Counted from the first letter of the stretch, positions 47,350 through 57,943 are shown. The stretch is DNA of 64,000 nt from Bacteroidota bacterium (GCA_029558715.1 JAKQEA010000042.1:1-64000), one strand, 5' to 3'. Numbers and translations are program-made. Notes: a model not told the origin generated them from the letters alone.

Positions 47350-49350
47350 TTATGCATCAATCCAGGCGTCACTTTCCTTTAATAAGTTAATTAATTCATC
47401 CACCGCCACTTCACTGTTTACATTCCGTTTCACCACTTCCTTTCCTTTATACAAAGTAACTTTCCCCGGGCCACTGCCAACATAACCAAAATCGGCATCA
47501 GCCATTTCACCCGGTCCATTCACAATACAACCCATAATGGCAATCTTTATCCCTTTCAGGTGATTGGTAACGGCCCGGATCTTTGCAGTGGTCTCCTGCA
47601 GATCAAATAAAGTACGACCACAACTTGGACAACTGATATACTCTGTTTTTGAGATCCTTGTCCTGGTGGCCTGCAGGATACTAAAAGCCGTATTATTAGT
47701 AAACTGGTAGATATCTTTTACTTCGAGGTATGTACGACCAGTTGCTTTTACACTTTCCATCTGCGCTTTATTGCTGTAGCCCAGGCAGATTCCATCACCC
47801 ATCCCTTCCAAAAATAAAGCACCTGTTTCCGTAGCAAAATGTATCAGATGCTCATCAGGAGTTTGCCAGTTGCTGTCTGTAACCAATACAACAGGGTTTT
47901 TAATACCTCTGCTTTGCAACTCCATAAACATCCTGCGAACAGACTGCATTGCATTACGATTAGTACTGCTCAGACAGATCACCACTGTCGGGTCTTTGAC
48001 TATACTATCTAAAAATGTATAATCATTCAAAGGCGTATCATCACTGTAACAATCCTGCATCACAAAATTCAGTTTATCACTTTTTATTTCTGCTTCTGCA
48101 AAACCACCGGCTTCAAAAATGGGGAAATACTTTGTTTTATCAACTGCCTGTATCCAGGCGCCGGGATAAACAATTACTTTCAAGGTTCCCGGTAATTCAA
48201 AATTCAATAGCTGGCTACCTGTAAAAATATAATCAGCTGCTGCATCACTTATATTCCACTTATCCGTTGCTTCGTTATATGTATACCCTATACTTTGCAG
48301 GTGCTGCGGAGTTATTTTCTCTACCTTATGCAGGTCGGCTATTACTACAGGAACATGCCTGCCGCCAATATTATCAATGGGAAATGTTTCTCTCCTTTTA
48401 TACTCAAAAGGGTTATAAGGCAATTTAGAAAAAGTGGGTACTGAACTGCTTCCTTCAGATGAGTTAGCAAGGTTATACCTTTTCACCAAATCTTTACAAA
48501 CAGGTATCTCGAATTCAGGATCTTCTGTTAACGATACCCTGATCGTATCGCCAATTCCATCTTCCAATAATGTACCAATACCAACAGCACTCTTTATTCT
48601 TCCGTCCTCACCATCACCTGCCTCCGTTACACCTAAATGTAACGGATAACATTCGCCAAATTCATCAGCCATTGTCTTTACCAGCAACCGGTAAGCCTGC
48701 ACCATCACCTGCGGGTTACTGCTCTTCATACTCAGTACAATATTGTGATAGGCTTCTGCCCTTGCAATCCGTAAAAATTCCATAGCACTTTCCACCATCC
48801 CGTTTGCAGTATCACCATAACGGCTCATGATCCGATCACTGAGAGAGCCATGATTTGTACCAATCCGCATAGCTGTTCCATACTCCTTGCATATTTTTAC
48901 CAGCGGGGTAAACCGTTCCCGGATACGATCTATCTCTTCTGCATACTCCGAATTGGTGTACTCTATCTGTTCAAATTTTTTCTTATCCACATAATTACCA
49001 GGATTCACTCTCACTTTTTCTATAATCCTTGCCGCGATTTCTGCAGCATTCGGGGTAAAATGAATATCAGCCACCAGGGGTATTGTATAGCCTCTTTTTC
49101 TCAACTCATTTTTTATATTCAGCAGGTTTTCTGCTTCCTTTTTTGAAGGTGCTGTTATACGAACCATCTCTGCTCCTGCTTCAATACAACGTATACTCTG
49201 CTCTACCGTGGCAATTGTATCCATGGTATCAGTAGTGGTCATAGTTTGTATCCGTATAGGATTAAAATTACCCAGCAGCAGGTCGCCTATCTTAACTTCC
49301 CTTGTTTTAAGACGTTTATATTCAGTAAGTGATTCGCAGTAAAGTTGCAT
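47350..49350 (-). CDS. ispG: 4-hydroxy-3-methylbut-2-enyl diphosphate synthase, long form
   Basis: 'PIRIQTMTTTDTMDTIATVEQ', 'PLVADIHFTPNAA', 'CPSCGRTLFDLQ...AIMGCIVNGPGEMADADFGYVG'; 666 aa. Confidence 0.96.
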   Translation of the reverse strand: MQLYCESLTEYKRLKTREVKIGDLLLGNFNPIRIQTMTTTDTMDTIATVEQSIRCIEAGAEMVRITAPSKKEAENLLNIKNELRKRGYTIPLVADIHFTPNAAEIAARIIEKVRVNPGNYVDKKKFEQIEYTNSEYAEEIDRIRERFTPLVKICKEYGTAMRIGTNHGSLSDRIMSRYGDTANGMVESAMEFLRIARAEAYHNIVLSMKSSNPQVMVQAYRLLVKTMADEFGECYPLHLGVTEAGDGEDGRIKSAVGIGTLLEDGIGDTIRVSLTEDPEFEIPVCKDLVKRYNLANSSEGSSSVPTFSKLPYNPFEYKRRETFPIDNIGGRHVPVVIADLHKVEKITPQHLQSIGYTYNEATDKWNISDAAADYIFTGSQLLNFELPGTLKVIVYPGAWIQAVDKTKYFPIFEAGGFAEAEIKSDKLNFVMQDCYSDDTPLNDYTFLDSIVKDPTVVICLSSTNRNAMQSVRRMFMELQSRGIKNPVVLVTDSNWQTPDEHLIHFATETGALFLEGMGDGICLGYSNKAQMESVKATGRTYLEVKDIYQFTNNTAFSILQATRTRISKTEYISCPSCGRTLFDLQETTAKIRAVTNHLKGIKIAIMGCIVNGPGEMADADFGYVGSGPGKVTLYKGKEVVKRNVNSEVAVDELINLLKESDAWIDA

Positions 49351-49383
49351 ATTGCAAAACTAACAAAGAACCCGCAGCTTGGT

Positions 49384-50013
49384 TTACCAATCTTTGGCTT
49401 GCCCGCCACCCGATTTCGATTTTTCTTTATGAAGCCGCTGGCTCACATCTTTTTCTTTTTGCTCCAGCAGCTTAAGACGCTGCTCTGCTTCTTTGGGGCT
49501 CATTTTGGGTTGCTGTTGCTTTTTCTGTTGCTCTTGTTGCTTCTTTTTGGGATTCTCTTTTTCCTCTTTCTTTTTAGGAGGGTTTCTCTTTTTTAATTCC
49601 AACAGCGCCTTTTGCAGGTTTTCTCTTGCCTCTTTATCATCAGGATTTTGACGGAGTGCATTTTTGTATGCTTCAATACTTTCTTCCAGTTTTTTTTGCC
49701 CGGTAAGTACTACTCCTTTATTGTAATATGATTTTGACTTTAGATCTTTCTCTGTCGTTTTTTCTATCAATACTGAAAACTCTTTTAAGGCTTCTTCCTG
49801 TTTTCCCTGCTTCTGCAAACTGTTGGCCAAATTAAATTTTGCTGTGGTATTAGCAGGATTAGCTGCTACCGCCCTGTTATATTCAACTGCCGCCTTTTCA
49901 AACTGCTGTTGCTTATAGTACCCATTTCCTTTTTGAATCGCCTTTTCATCATCCTGCGATTTTGCAAGCAGTGTAATTAAAAAAATTACTGTTATCGAAA
50001 AGCATTTTTTCAT
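49384..50013 (-). CDS. TPR-repeat protein (BatC/BatE-like)
   Basis: TPR motifs, K/Q-rich C-terminal tail; adjacent to VWA gene. Confidence 0.85.
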   Translation of the reverse strand: MKKCFSITVIFLITLLAKSQDDEKAIQKGNGYYKQQQFEKAAVEYNRAVAANPANTTAKFNLANSLQKQGKQEEALKEFSVLIEKTTEKDLKSKSYYNKGVVLTGQKKLEESIEAYKNALRQNPDDKEARENLQKALLELKKRNPPKKKEEKENPKKKQQEQQKKQQQPKMSPKEAEQRLKLLEQKEKDVSQRLHKEKSKSGGGQAKDW

Positions 50014-51014
50014 ACTACCAGTTTCTTTTTACGTTCCGGAATTAAGTTTTCTGCCAATAACAAAATAAACATGGCCACAGCAAACCATATATAATAAGTT
50101 TTAAAATTCATTTGTGAAACATCACCAAATGCTTTTCTCTCTATCTGGGATAATTGGCTCTTAATCGAAGCAATGGCGTCATCACTGTTTTGCAGCCTTA
50201 TATAAATACCGTTTGTGTACTGAGCAATTTCTTTCAGCCCTTCTTCGTTCAATTTGGATATTATTGTATTACCAGCTTCGTCTCTTTTATTTTGCCCGGT
50301 GGCAGGATCAACGATAGATGACCCATCCGGAGAACCGATACCGATCGCATTTATCATCACTCCCTGCGCTGCAAGATCTTTGGCCGTACTTATTGCATCT
50401 GCATCATGATCTTCTCCATCAGAAATAAGCACTACCGTCTTAAATCTTTTTTCAGCACTATTAAAAACTCCTGCACTCATTTTCAGTGCATCACTGATAA
50501 CAGTACCCTGCTGGGGTACAGCATCCGGAGTGGCTGAAGATATAAATAGGCTGGCAGCTCCATGATCAACCGTCAATGGCATTTGCAAATAAGCTTTACC
50601 GGCAAACAGTATTAGGGCTATCCTGTCATTCGGCATTTCATTGATCAGTTTATTGACAAATTGCTTGGCTCTTTCCAGTCTGTTGGGTGCCAGGTCAGCA
50701 GCCAGCATACTTTTGCTTACATCCAGTGCTATCGCTACATCAATTCCTTTTCTTTCTACCCCATCCGTATCTCCGGGTACCCTGGGATTCATTACTGCTA
50801 TAATACCTGTTGCAATTGCGAGTATAAGTAATATGAATTTTACAGTGAATCCCTTAGAAGAGAAGTTATCAATCAATAATTTTACCAGCTTCTTATCACC
50901 GATCTTATTTAAAGTATTTCCTTTCCAGCGCAGCAAATAAAGAAACAAACCGACAAGTATGGCAATAGCCACAAAAAGCCATACAAACTCATTATATTGA
51001 AACTGCCAGTTCAT
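50010..51014 (-). CDS. VWA-domain membrane protein (BatA/BatB-like)
   Basis: 'GIDVAIALDVSKSMLAADLAPNRLERAKQFVNKLINEMPNDRIALILFAGKAYLQMPLT'. Confidence 0.9.
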   Translation of the reverse strand: MNWQFQYNEFVWLFVAIAILVGLFLYLLRWKGNTLNKIGDKKLVKLLIDNFSSKGFTVKFILLILAIATGIIAVMNPRVPGDTDGVERKGIDVAIALDVSKSMLAADLAPNRLERAKQFVNKLINEMPNDRIALILFAGKAYLQMPLTVDHGAASLFISSATPDAVPQQGTVISDALKMSAGVFNSAEKRFKTVVLISDGEDHDADAISTAKDLAAQGVMINAIGIGSPDGSSIVDPATGQNKRDEAGNTIISKLNEEGLKEIAQYTNGIYIRLQNSDDAIASIKSQLSQIERKAFGDVSQMNFKTYYIWFAVAMFILLLAENLIPERKKKLVV

Positions 51015-51074
51015 CGGGTCAACTACTCAAAATTCATGCTACAAAACCACCTGTCTGCCCTACACATAGTGGAA

Positions 51075-51902
51075 TTACATTTTCCCTTCAAGGAAGCCAA
51101 GTTGTTTCAGAATATCTTTCAGCATTTTTATTCTTACCGTCTGCATGTCATAATCCTTATCAGGTGATTCGATATTTAAAACAAAAAAATATGGGTGATT
51201 ATTTTCTTCAATCCAGCCTACTATCCAGCCAATAGCATGGCCTTTTTCTGTAAAACCCCAGCCTGTTTTGTAGCCTAACCGGTAGTTTGTATTGCTCTCA
51301 AACAACATGGCCCTTTTTACAATCTCCTGGTAAGTCTTGAAAAAAGGCAGTTGATCGAAGTATAATCTCTTTACTAATCCCAATTGCTGGTCTGGGGTTA
51401 TTTTAAGAGAATTGTTTAGCCAGAAACTGTCAACGGCAGTCTTAATAACTACTTTTTCTGTATCGGTTTTGGCGCCATATTTCAAACTGTCCAGCCAAAG
51501 TTGCATGGTATCTTTACCAATGCGCCGCGCCACTTCCTGGTAATAATAAACAGAAGAAACCCTGAATGCTTCATACATGTTCAGATCCTTATTCCAATCA
51601 GCTACCCGTCTTTCTACTCCATCCCATTTTATTATCATGCTGTCGCTGCTGATCTTGCCGGTCTGCAAACCAATCAATGAGTTAACAATTTTGAATGTGG
51701 AGGCAGGCAGGTAGCTGCTATCACGAAAGCGGCTGAGATTATGCACAGTAAATTTGCCCGAAGCATTATCCATTAAGGCAAAACAACCTTCCACTTTATT
51801 GTCATCAAAATATTTCTTCAGGCTTTTATCCTGTTTGACATTATTGGGAGAGCAGGATTGCAGAAATGCTATCAGTAAAAGGAAATAAAAGAATTGTTTC
51901 AT
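51075..51902 (-). CDS. class D (OXA-type) beta-lactamase, lipoprotein-like
   Basis: 'PASTFKIVNSLIGLQTG' (STFK), 'SSVYYYQ', 'YKTGWG' (KTG); lipobox LLLIAFLQSCS. Confidence 0.9.
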   Translation of the reverse strand: MKQFFYFLLLIAFLQSCSPNNVKQDKSLKKYFDDNKVEGCFALMDNASGKFTVHNLSRFRDSSYLPASTFKIVNSLIGLQTGKISSDSMIIKWDGVERRVADWNKDLNMYEAFRVSSVYYYQEVARRIGKDTMQLWLDSLKYGAKTDTEKVVIKTAVDSFWLNNSLKITPDQQLGLVKRLYFDQLPFFKTYQEIVKRAMLFESNTNYRLGYKTGWGFTEKGHAIGWIVGWIEENNHPYFFVLNIESPDKDYDMQTVRIKMLKDILKQLGFLEGKM

Positions 51903-51933
51903 CTGGGAAATAAAATTTCGGCAAAGGTAGCCA

Positions 51934-52458
51934 TCATTCGGTTCGCTTTAAAATAGCTTTCTGATAACTACCAACTTTGTAACTGTCAACAGACGGGCTG
52001 TTCTCTGTCCCATTGCCGGTTGTAATAATGGGTTTTGCTGAAATACTAAAAAATTCTATCATCAGCTGATCATTCTCTACCCAGTAATTGCTGATAATTG
52101 TAGAGTTCATTACCGTAAACGCTCCACAAAATTTATCAGCAACCCAAAACTGATCGAGCACAATACCATTGTTCTCGTCTATTATCCAATGCCCTTTAGC
52201 GGTATCTTTTGCAATTAATGTGTAAGGCCGGCTATCTTCAGTAGGTAAACCGTAGATAAGATGCCAGGTGTACTTATTTAGACTATCTGCAGGTTGTATT
52301 CTTAATTCCATCACTACAGTCTGAGGCTCTTTCACTCCTGTCTTAAACCATTTCAGCTCTCCCTTCCAGTTACCGATCCAATTTTGAGGGAAAGTGCCTG
52401 TTTGAGACAAACCGGATAATGAAATCATAATACTGAATACAGCAAAAAAATTCTTCAT
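51934..52458 (-). CDS. hypothetical secreted protein
   Basis: 174 aa, signal peptide, 'NWIGNWKGELKWF'. Confidence 0.7.
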   Translation of the reverse strand: MKNFFAVFSIMISLSGLSQTGTFPQNWIGNWKGELKWFKTGVKEPQTVVMELRIQPADSLNKYTWHLIYGLPTEDSRPYTLIAKDTAKGHWIIDENNGIVLDQFWVADKFCGAFTVMNSTIISNYWVENDQLMIEFFSISAKPIITTGNGTENSPSVDSYKVGSYQKAILKRTE

Positions 52459-52484
52459 TCCTTATATTTTACTAAAAATAAAAA

Positions 52485-52505
52485 GTCCCGGTGATATGCC
52501 GGGAC
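52485..52505 (-). terminator. intrinsic terminator
   Basis: GTCCCGG-TGATATG-CCGGGAC, followed by T-tract on minus strand. Confidence 0.75.
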
Positions 52506-52531
52506 CTGAATGAGTTTAGTGATCCTTCACC

Positions 52532-52660
52532 TTAAAGGTAAATACCATTTTTTAAGCGATAGTGTTTATTACCCTGGCAATCCCTTTTAGTGGCTGCGCA
52601 AGAACTGAAAATAAACATAACTACAGCCGCTGTGGCCAGACAAAGCATTAACTTCTTCAT
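52532..52660 (-). CDS. small putative lipoprotein (42 aa), absent from the supplied ORF track
   Basis: Reverse strand translates as MKKLMLCLATAAVVMFIFSSCAATKRDCQGNKHYRLKNGIYL*; lipobox-like SSC; terminator immediately downstream. Confidence 0.6.
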   Translation of the reverse strand: MKKLMLCLATAAVVMFIFSSCAATKRDCQGNKHYRLKNGIYL

Positions 52661-52916
52661 ACTTTTTTACAAGTTGGGTCAACAAATTAATTAATGGAAA
52701 TTCCAGAGGAATTGGGCGGGTAGAGTTTATCTCATCGTGTATAGAACGAAAGTAATATGTGAAAATTGTATTTCATAACTTCCGTTGAACTTTTTCCTAT
52801 TTATTTATGAAAACATACGAAGTAGGTAACTCTATTAGTAGAACCCCGATAAATAGTAATTTTACCTTACTAAAGATTTGTCAAATACAACTCATTGCAT
52901 TTCATACGGAAATAAA

Positions 52917-54104
52917 TTATTTCAACACACCCACCTCTTTCCCAATCTTCGTAAACGCTGCTATCGCTTTATCGAGGTGATGCTGTTCATGCGCCGCACT
53001 TAGCTGCACCCTTATCCTCGCCTGTCCTTTGGCCACCACAGGGAAGAAAAAGCCTATTACATACACACCTTCTTCCAAAAGTTTTGCAGCCATCGTTTGT
53101 GCAAGTACTGCATCATATAGCATGATGGGAACAATTGGGTGATCACCGGGTTTGATGTCGAAACCGGCTTCCGTCATTTTATGGCGGAAATATTTAGTGT
53201 TATATTCCAGTTTATCTCTCAATTCCGTTGTTTCTGTCAGCATATCCAGCACAGCAATAGAAGCACCAACAATTGAGGGAGCCAATGTATTACTGAATAA
53301 ATACGGCCTTGATTTCTGGCGTAGCATATCAATGATCTCTTTTCGGCCAGAGGTAAAACCACCGGATGCGCCACCCAATGCTTTACCTAATGTTCCGGTA
53401 ATAATATCGATCCTTCCCATCACACCCCTGTATTCATGAGTGCCCCGGCCTGTCTTGCCGAGAAACCCCGAGGAGTGGCATTCATCAATCATAATACAGG
53501 CATCATATTTTTCAGCCAGATCGACGATCTTATCTAATTGTGCTATGGTGCCATCCATACTAAAAGAGCCATCAGTTACAATGATCCTGCTGCGGCAGCC
53601 GGCGGCTTCCCTCAGCTTAGCTTCCAGGTCATTCATATCGTTATGTTCATAGCGGAAACGCTGTGCCTTACACAAACGAACCCCGTCAATAATAGAAGCA
53701 TGGTTCAGTGCATCTGAGATAATGGCATCCTGTTCATTAAATAAAGGTTCAAACACACCGCCATTGGCATCAAAAGCAGCAGCATATAATATGGTATCCT
53801 CCATGCCAAGAAATTGAGAGATTTTTTCTTCCAATTCTTTATGAATATCCTGTGTACCGCAAATAAAGCGGACACTGCTCATTCCATACCCTCTTTTATC
53901 AATGGCCTCATGCGCTGCTTTGATCACTTTAGGATGGCTGGAAAGGCCAAGGTAATTATTAGCACAAAAGTTCAGGACCGCTTTACCGCCCACGATTATT
54001 TCGGCTCCCTGGGGACTTTCAATAATTCGTTCTGTTTTATACAGACCCGAGGCTTTTATCTCTTCCACCTCTTTAGCAATGCGTTGCACCAATTTTTCGT
54101 TCAT
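52917..54104 (-). CDS. kbl: glycine C-acetyltransferase
   Basis: '[23 protein letters not shown]', '[43 protein letters not shown]'. Confidence 0.95.
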   Translation of the reverse strand: MNEKLVQRIAKEVEEIKASGLYKTERIIESPQGAEIIVGGKAVLNFCANNYLGLSSHPKVIKAAHEAIDKRGYGMSSVRFICGTQDIHKELEEKISQFLGMEDTILYAAAFDANGGVFEPLFNEQDAIISDALNHASIIDGVRLCKAQRFRYEHNDMNDLEAKLREAAGCRSRIIVTDGSFSMDGTIAQLDKIVDLAEKYDACIMIDECHSSGFLGKTGRGTHEYRGVMGRIDIITGTLGKALGGASGGFTSGRKEIIDMLRQKSRPYLFSNTLAPSIVGASIAVLDMLTETTELRDKLEYNTKYFRHKMTEAGFDIKPGDHPIVPIMLYDAVLAQTMAAKLLEEGVYVIGFFFPVVAKGQARIRVQLSAAHEQHHLDKAIAAFTKIGKEVGVLK

Positions 54105-54259
54105 GCGGCTTGATTTATGGGCAAATATAAGAATTGGGCCTGTTGAGCGTCTTATAGAACAACTTCACATGAATATGCGATTGTCAGCCGGAAAAAGAAA
54201 TTTTAGGTTTGCGGTAACATTTTGAAAATTACTTTCGTCAAATAGCCTAAACCAACACC

Positions 54260-54484
54260 ATGAAGCGGAAAAATTATCTTTTATTCAGCCTGCTGACTGT
54301 CCTTCTTACGGCAGCACTGGTTATCCTGAGCTCTTCCTCTTCGACGGAAAAGGCCCCCAAACAGGCTGTCCCAACTTGCTGTAAAAAAACAAAGGTGAAC
54401 TGCCCAGAGACCAAAAAAGATATTCCGGCTGATCTTATGCTGGAAAGTCTTTCCCGGCAGTTTATCAGCATTTCCTCCTTCTAA
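54260..54484 (+). CDS. hypothetical small secreted or membrane-anchored protein
   Basis: 74 aa, N-terminal hydrophobic segment, 'TCCKKTKVNCPETKKDIP'. Confidence 0.5.
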   Translation: MKRKNYLLFSLLTVLLTAALVILSSSSSTEKAPKQAVPTCCKKTKVNCPETKKDIPADLMLESLSRQFISISSF

Positions 54485-54599
54485 ATATTGATTTTCAACC
54501 GATAACAGGTGGCCGGTTAAGCATTTCCCGAAAGTTTTGTCAATTGTTGTAACATTTTGTTCCCTGAACCGTATTATTTAACAAGCAGGTTCCGTTGAC

Positions 54600-54607
54600 T
54601 ATTTTTG
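54600..54607 (+). promoter_or_regulatory. candidate Bacteroidota -7 element of the sigma factor gene
   Basis: TATTTTTG matches TAnnTTTG about 20 bp before the ATG; no clear -33 element. Confidence 0.35.
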
Positions 54608-54626
54608 CCTGCACTATCGGCTGTTT

Positions 54627-55112
54627 ATGACTGAACGAGAATACAATGAATGTGTGAATACGTATGCAGATAATGTGTACCGCTTCATCCTGAAAAATCT
54701 TCGCCATGAAGAAGATGCCCGGGATGTGGTGCAAACTGCCTTTGAAAAAATGTGGCGCAACCGGGATGAGGTAGATGCACAGAAAAGCAAATCTTATCTT
54801 TTTACGGTAGCATACCACCAGATGATCGATCATATTCGAAAAGTAAAACGGATACAATTGCGGGAAGAGTTCAGTGCTGAAGCAAGAGTGGAGAACCGTC
54901 CGGCCAATAACCTGAAAAAGATACTTGACGAGGCCCTGAACAGGCTGAGCGAAACGCAACGATCACTGGTTTTGCTGAAAGACTATGAAGGATATAGTTA
55001 TGAAGAAATAGGCCAGATCATGAACCTGAACCCCAGCCAGGTAAAAGTGTACCTGCACCGGGCAAGGGTTCAGCTGAAAGAATATTTAGTGAAAATGGAA
55101 AACGTAATCTGA
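54627..55112 (+). CDS. RNA polymerase sigma-70 factor (ECF)
   Basis: 'NVYRFILKNLRHEEDARDVVQTAFEKMWRNRD', 'LVLLKDYEGYSYEEIGQIMNLNPSQVKVYLHRARVQLKEYL'. Confidence 0.95.
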   Translation: MTEREYNECVNTYADNVYRFILKNLRHEEDARDVVQTAFEKMWRNRDEVDAQKSKSYLFTVAYHQMIDHIRKVKRIQLREEFSAEARVENRPANNLKKILDEALNRLSETQRSLVLLKDYEGYSYEEIGQIMNLNPSQVKVYLHRARVQLKEYLVKMENVI

Positions 55113-55115
55113 TCA

Positions 55116-56237
55116 ATGAATATCAACCGCCATAATTACGAAGAGTATTTTATCCTGTACATGGATAATGAACTGGGTAGTGAGGAGCGCCGTATGGTGG
55201 AAGAATTTGTGCAGCTTCACCCTGACCTGAAAGAAGAACTGGAGATTTTACAACAATTCAAATTAACTCCCGATACTAATATTGTTTTTGCAGGAAAAGA
55301 TGAACTATTGAAAGGGGAAGAAGCATCTTCTGTTACCCTTTCTAATTATGAAGAATGGCTGATGCTGTATACCGATAATGAACTGGATGCTGAACAAAAA
55401 GAAATTGTTGAACAATTTGCTGCAAAAAATCCCATCGTTCAACAAGAACTGACTTTGCTGTTGCAAACCCGGCTGCAACCTGAACGGGTTGTATTTACCA
55501 ATAAAGAATCTTTATACAGAAGAGAAGAGAAAGTGCGGGCACTTCCCATCCGCTGGTGGAGAGCTGCAGCTGCTATATTGCTCATTGGTTCAGGCATTAC
55601 CACAGCTATTATTGTAAACAATAAGAAGTCGCCAGGCACCTCCATTGAAGTGGCCGGGCTTACCAATGAAAAACAAAAAACTACACCTGTTGAAACTGTT
55701 CAGCCAAAAAACGATGCAGTTGCTACCACAAAAGTTCAAAATGAACCTGCCGGCAGTCCTGCAACAAAAAACAGGCAACAGGATAATAATGCCCCCGTAT
55801 ACAAACAGGTAAATAATCCTGTGGCAGTAACGGATAATAATACTATTATTAAAAATGATGCTCCGGAAAAAAATAATGCCCCTGTAATTGCAGATAACAG
55901 TCCTTCTAACAATCTCCCTAAACCGGAGAATAATCCTTATGTAAATAATAATACATCAACTGACGTTGCTGCTAATACAAAAACGGATATCCCGGAAAAA
56001 AACAATAAATCAACTTCATTAACAGATCGTGTTGTAACATCTCCATCTGCTCAACCGTCAGACAAGAGAACTGCTTCAGTAAATGAATCAGATCTAAACC
56101 AGGGTGATGGCAAGAAAAACAAACTCCGTGGACTTTTCCGGAAAGTAACACGGACCTTTGAAAAAAGAACTAATATTGACCCGACCGACGATGATGACCG
56201 GTTATTAGTGGGCGGGTTAGCCATCAGGCTGAAATAA
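55116..56237 (+). CDS. anti-sigma-like single-TM protein with duplicated N-terminal module
   Basis: Directly follows sigma gene; two 'NYEE(Y/W)..LY.DNEL..E' modules; TM 'AAAAILLIGSGITTAIIV'; N-rich C-term. Confidence 0.75.
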   Translation: MNINRHNYEEYFILYMDNELGSEERRMVEEFVQLHPDLKEELEILQQFKLTPDTNIVFAGKDELLKGEEASSVTLSNYEEWLMLYTDNELDAEQKEIVEQFAAKNPIVQQELTLLLQTRLQPERVVFTNKESLYRREEKVRALPIRWWRAAAAILLIGSGITTAIIVNNKKSPGTSIEVAGLTNEKQKTTPVETVQPKNDAVATTKVQNEPAGSPATKNRQQDNNAPVYKQVNNPVAVTDNNTIIKNDAPEKNNAPVIADNSPSNNLPKPENNPYVNNNTSTDVAANTKTDIPEKNNKSTSLTDRVVTSPSAQPSDKRTASVNESDLNQGDGKKNKLRGLFRKVTRTFEKRTNIDPTDDDDRLLVGGLAIRLK

Positions 56238-56267
56238 CCTAATTACAAATTTTTAAAAAGAAAGAAT

Positions 56268-57110
56268 ATGAAAAGGATTTTTACCCTATGTGCAGCGCTA
56301 TGTATAGCCGCAATCAGTTTTTCCCAGACAGACACTACTGCTAATCCCAAACCGGCTCCGCAGGATGACACCATCCGTATCGGTGGCATGGTTATTATCC
56401 GTAAGGCCGGCAGCAAAGACAAAGAGGTAATCCGTGACCGGGAATACAAAATGCGGAACCGCCGTGGCGACAAGCCTTCTAATCTGAGCACCAACTGGTG
56501 GATACTCGATCTTGGTTTTTCCAATTACGTTGATAATTCCAATTACACCACAGCGGCATTAAGTGGTTTTGTAGCACCGGGCATTGGTGAAGACCAGTTG
56601 AAGCTGAGGGCCGGTAAGTCAAGAAATGTAAACCTCTGGTTCTTTATGCAACGATTGAATATAGTCAAACATGTACTGAACCTGAAGTATGGTATGGGAC
56701 TGGAGCTAAACAATTATCATTTTGAAACAAATAATATTGTTTTCACCAAGAACCCCACCAATATTTCGCTGGGTAGCACTGATTTCAAAAAAGTAAAACT
56801 GGCTGCCGATTACCTGACAGTGCCCATGATGCTGAACATCAATTTTACGCCTAAAAGAAAAAACGGATTTGGTATCAGTGGCGGTGTAAGCGCCGGGTAT
56901 TTATATTCTGCCCGTTACAAAACAAAAGAAGATGGTGATATTGAAAAAGTGAAAAGTGATTTTGACCTGGAACGTTTTAAACTATCCTATATCGGGGAAT
57001 TATCACTCGGACCTGTAAAACTTTACGGCAGCTATGCGATGAAGAATATGTGGGAAAAAGGATTGGATATGACTCCGTATACACTGGGCTTCCGGTTTAG
57101 CAACTGGTAA
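56268..57110 (+). CDS. outer-membrane beta-barrel protein
   Basis: Signal peptide; alternating barrel-like C-term ending 'GFRFSNW'. Confidence 0.7.
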   Translation: MKRIFTLCAALCIAAISFSQTDTTANPKPAPQDDTIRIGGMVIIRKAGSKDKEVIRDREYKMRNRRGDKPSNLSTNWWILDLGFSNYVDNSNYTTAALSGFVAPGIGEDQLKLRAGKSRNVNLWFFMQRLNIVKHVLNLKYGMGLELNNYHFETNNIVFTKNPTNISLGSTDFKKVKLAADYLTVPMMLNINFTPKRKNGFGISGGVSAGYLYSARYKTKEDGDIEKVKSDFDLERFKLSYIGELSLGPVKLYGSYAMKNMWEKGLDMTPYTLGFRFSNW

Positions 57111-57138
57111 ATAAACAGTTTCTCATATTCATACATGA

Positions 57139-57164
57139 AACCGGTCCTGTTTTCAGGACTGGTT
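57139..57164 (+). terminator. intrinsic terminator
   Basis: AACCGGTCCTG-TTTT-CAGGACTGGTT followed by TTTT. Confidence 0.8.
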
Positions 57165-57367
57165 TTTTATTGTAAAAAGGAAAGATTACAGGGAAAAAAT
57201 CCCCGTATCTTTTCTAAACACTCCGTTAAAACATATCCACACTTAATAATAAAATTTTATGGCATTGCGTTTGAGTGATTGGACGGACACTTTTACGAAT
57301 AATGCCATGAATAAATGCGGCTCCCACCTTAGCTGCAGATTAGATCTGGCCTTACCGAAAACACTAC

Positions 57368-57943
57368 ATGGACATGAAAAACTTCTTCATTCTTACTACT
57401 GTTTTTTTAGGGAGCAGTTTGCTGGCTTCGGATTTTCATGCCAAAAAAAGGGCCACCCTCAACAAACGCTTTGATGGCAGCACAGCTTCCAAAGGTCCCG
57501 TAGGGAATATTTCCATTATAATAGACAAATCTGACTACGAACTGAATGTATATGATGATAAAGGCTGGTATGCCACCTACCCTGTAGTGTTTGGCAACAG
57601 CAGCCTGGCCGATAAAAAAATGGAAGGCGATAAGAACACACCCGAGGGAACTTTCCGCATAACCAGCAAGCGGGTACATGAAAAATGGAGCCGCTTCCTC
57701 GCCATTGATTATCCCACCGCCGCTGACAGGGAGAAGTTCAACCAGCGCAAACAGAGAGGAGAGATTCCTGCCAATGCCCGTATTGGCGGGGGCATAGGCA
57801 TTCACGGTACATGGCCGCATGAAGATTTTATGATAGACAGGTATAAGAACTGGACCCTTGGCTGTATCTCAATGAAAAATGAAGATGTAAAAGAATTATA
57901 CGGATTTACGGATTCCGGCACCACCGTTACCATCAGAAAATAA
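57368..57943 (+). CDS. L,D-transpeptidase (YkuD family)
   Basis: 'TPEGTFRITSKR', 'GGIGIHGTWPHEDFMIDRYKNWTLGCISMKNEDV'. Confidence 0.9.
   Translation: MDMKNFFILTTVFLGSSLLASDFHAKKRATLNKRFDGSTASKGPVGNISIIIDKSDYELNVYDDKGWYATYPVVFGNSSLADKKMEGDKNTPEGTFRITSKRVHEKWSRFLAIDYPTAADREKFNQRKQRGEIPANARIGGGIGIHGTWPHEDFMIDRYKNWTLGCISMKNEDVKELYGFTDSGTTVTIRK

Noticed and set aside
47350-49350. Unusually long IspG (666 aa)
   Set aside because: The long IspG with an inserted domain is the usual form in Bacteroidota and plants.
57259-57474. ORF 71 aa before the L,D-transpeptidase
   Set aside because: Overlaps the well-supported transpeptidase in another frame; no recognisable features.
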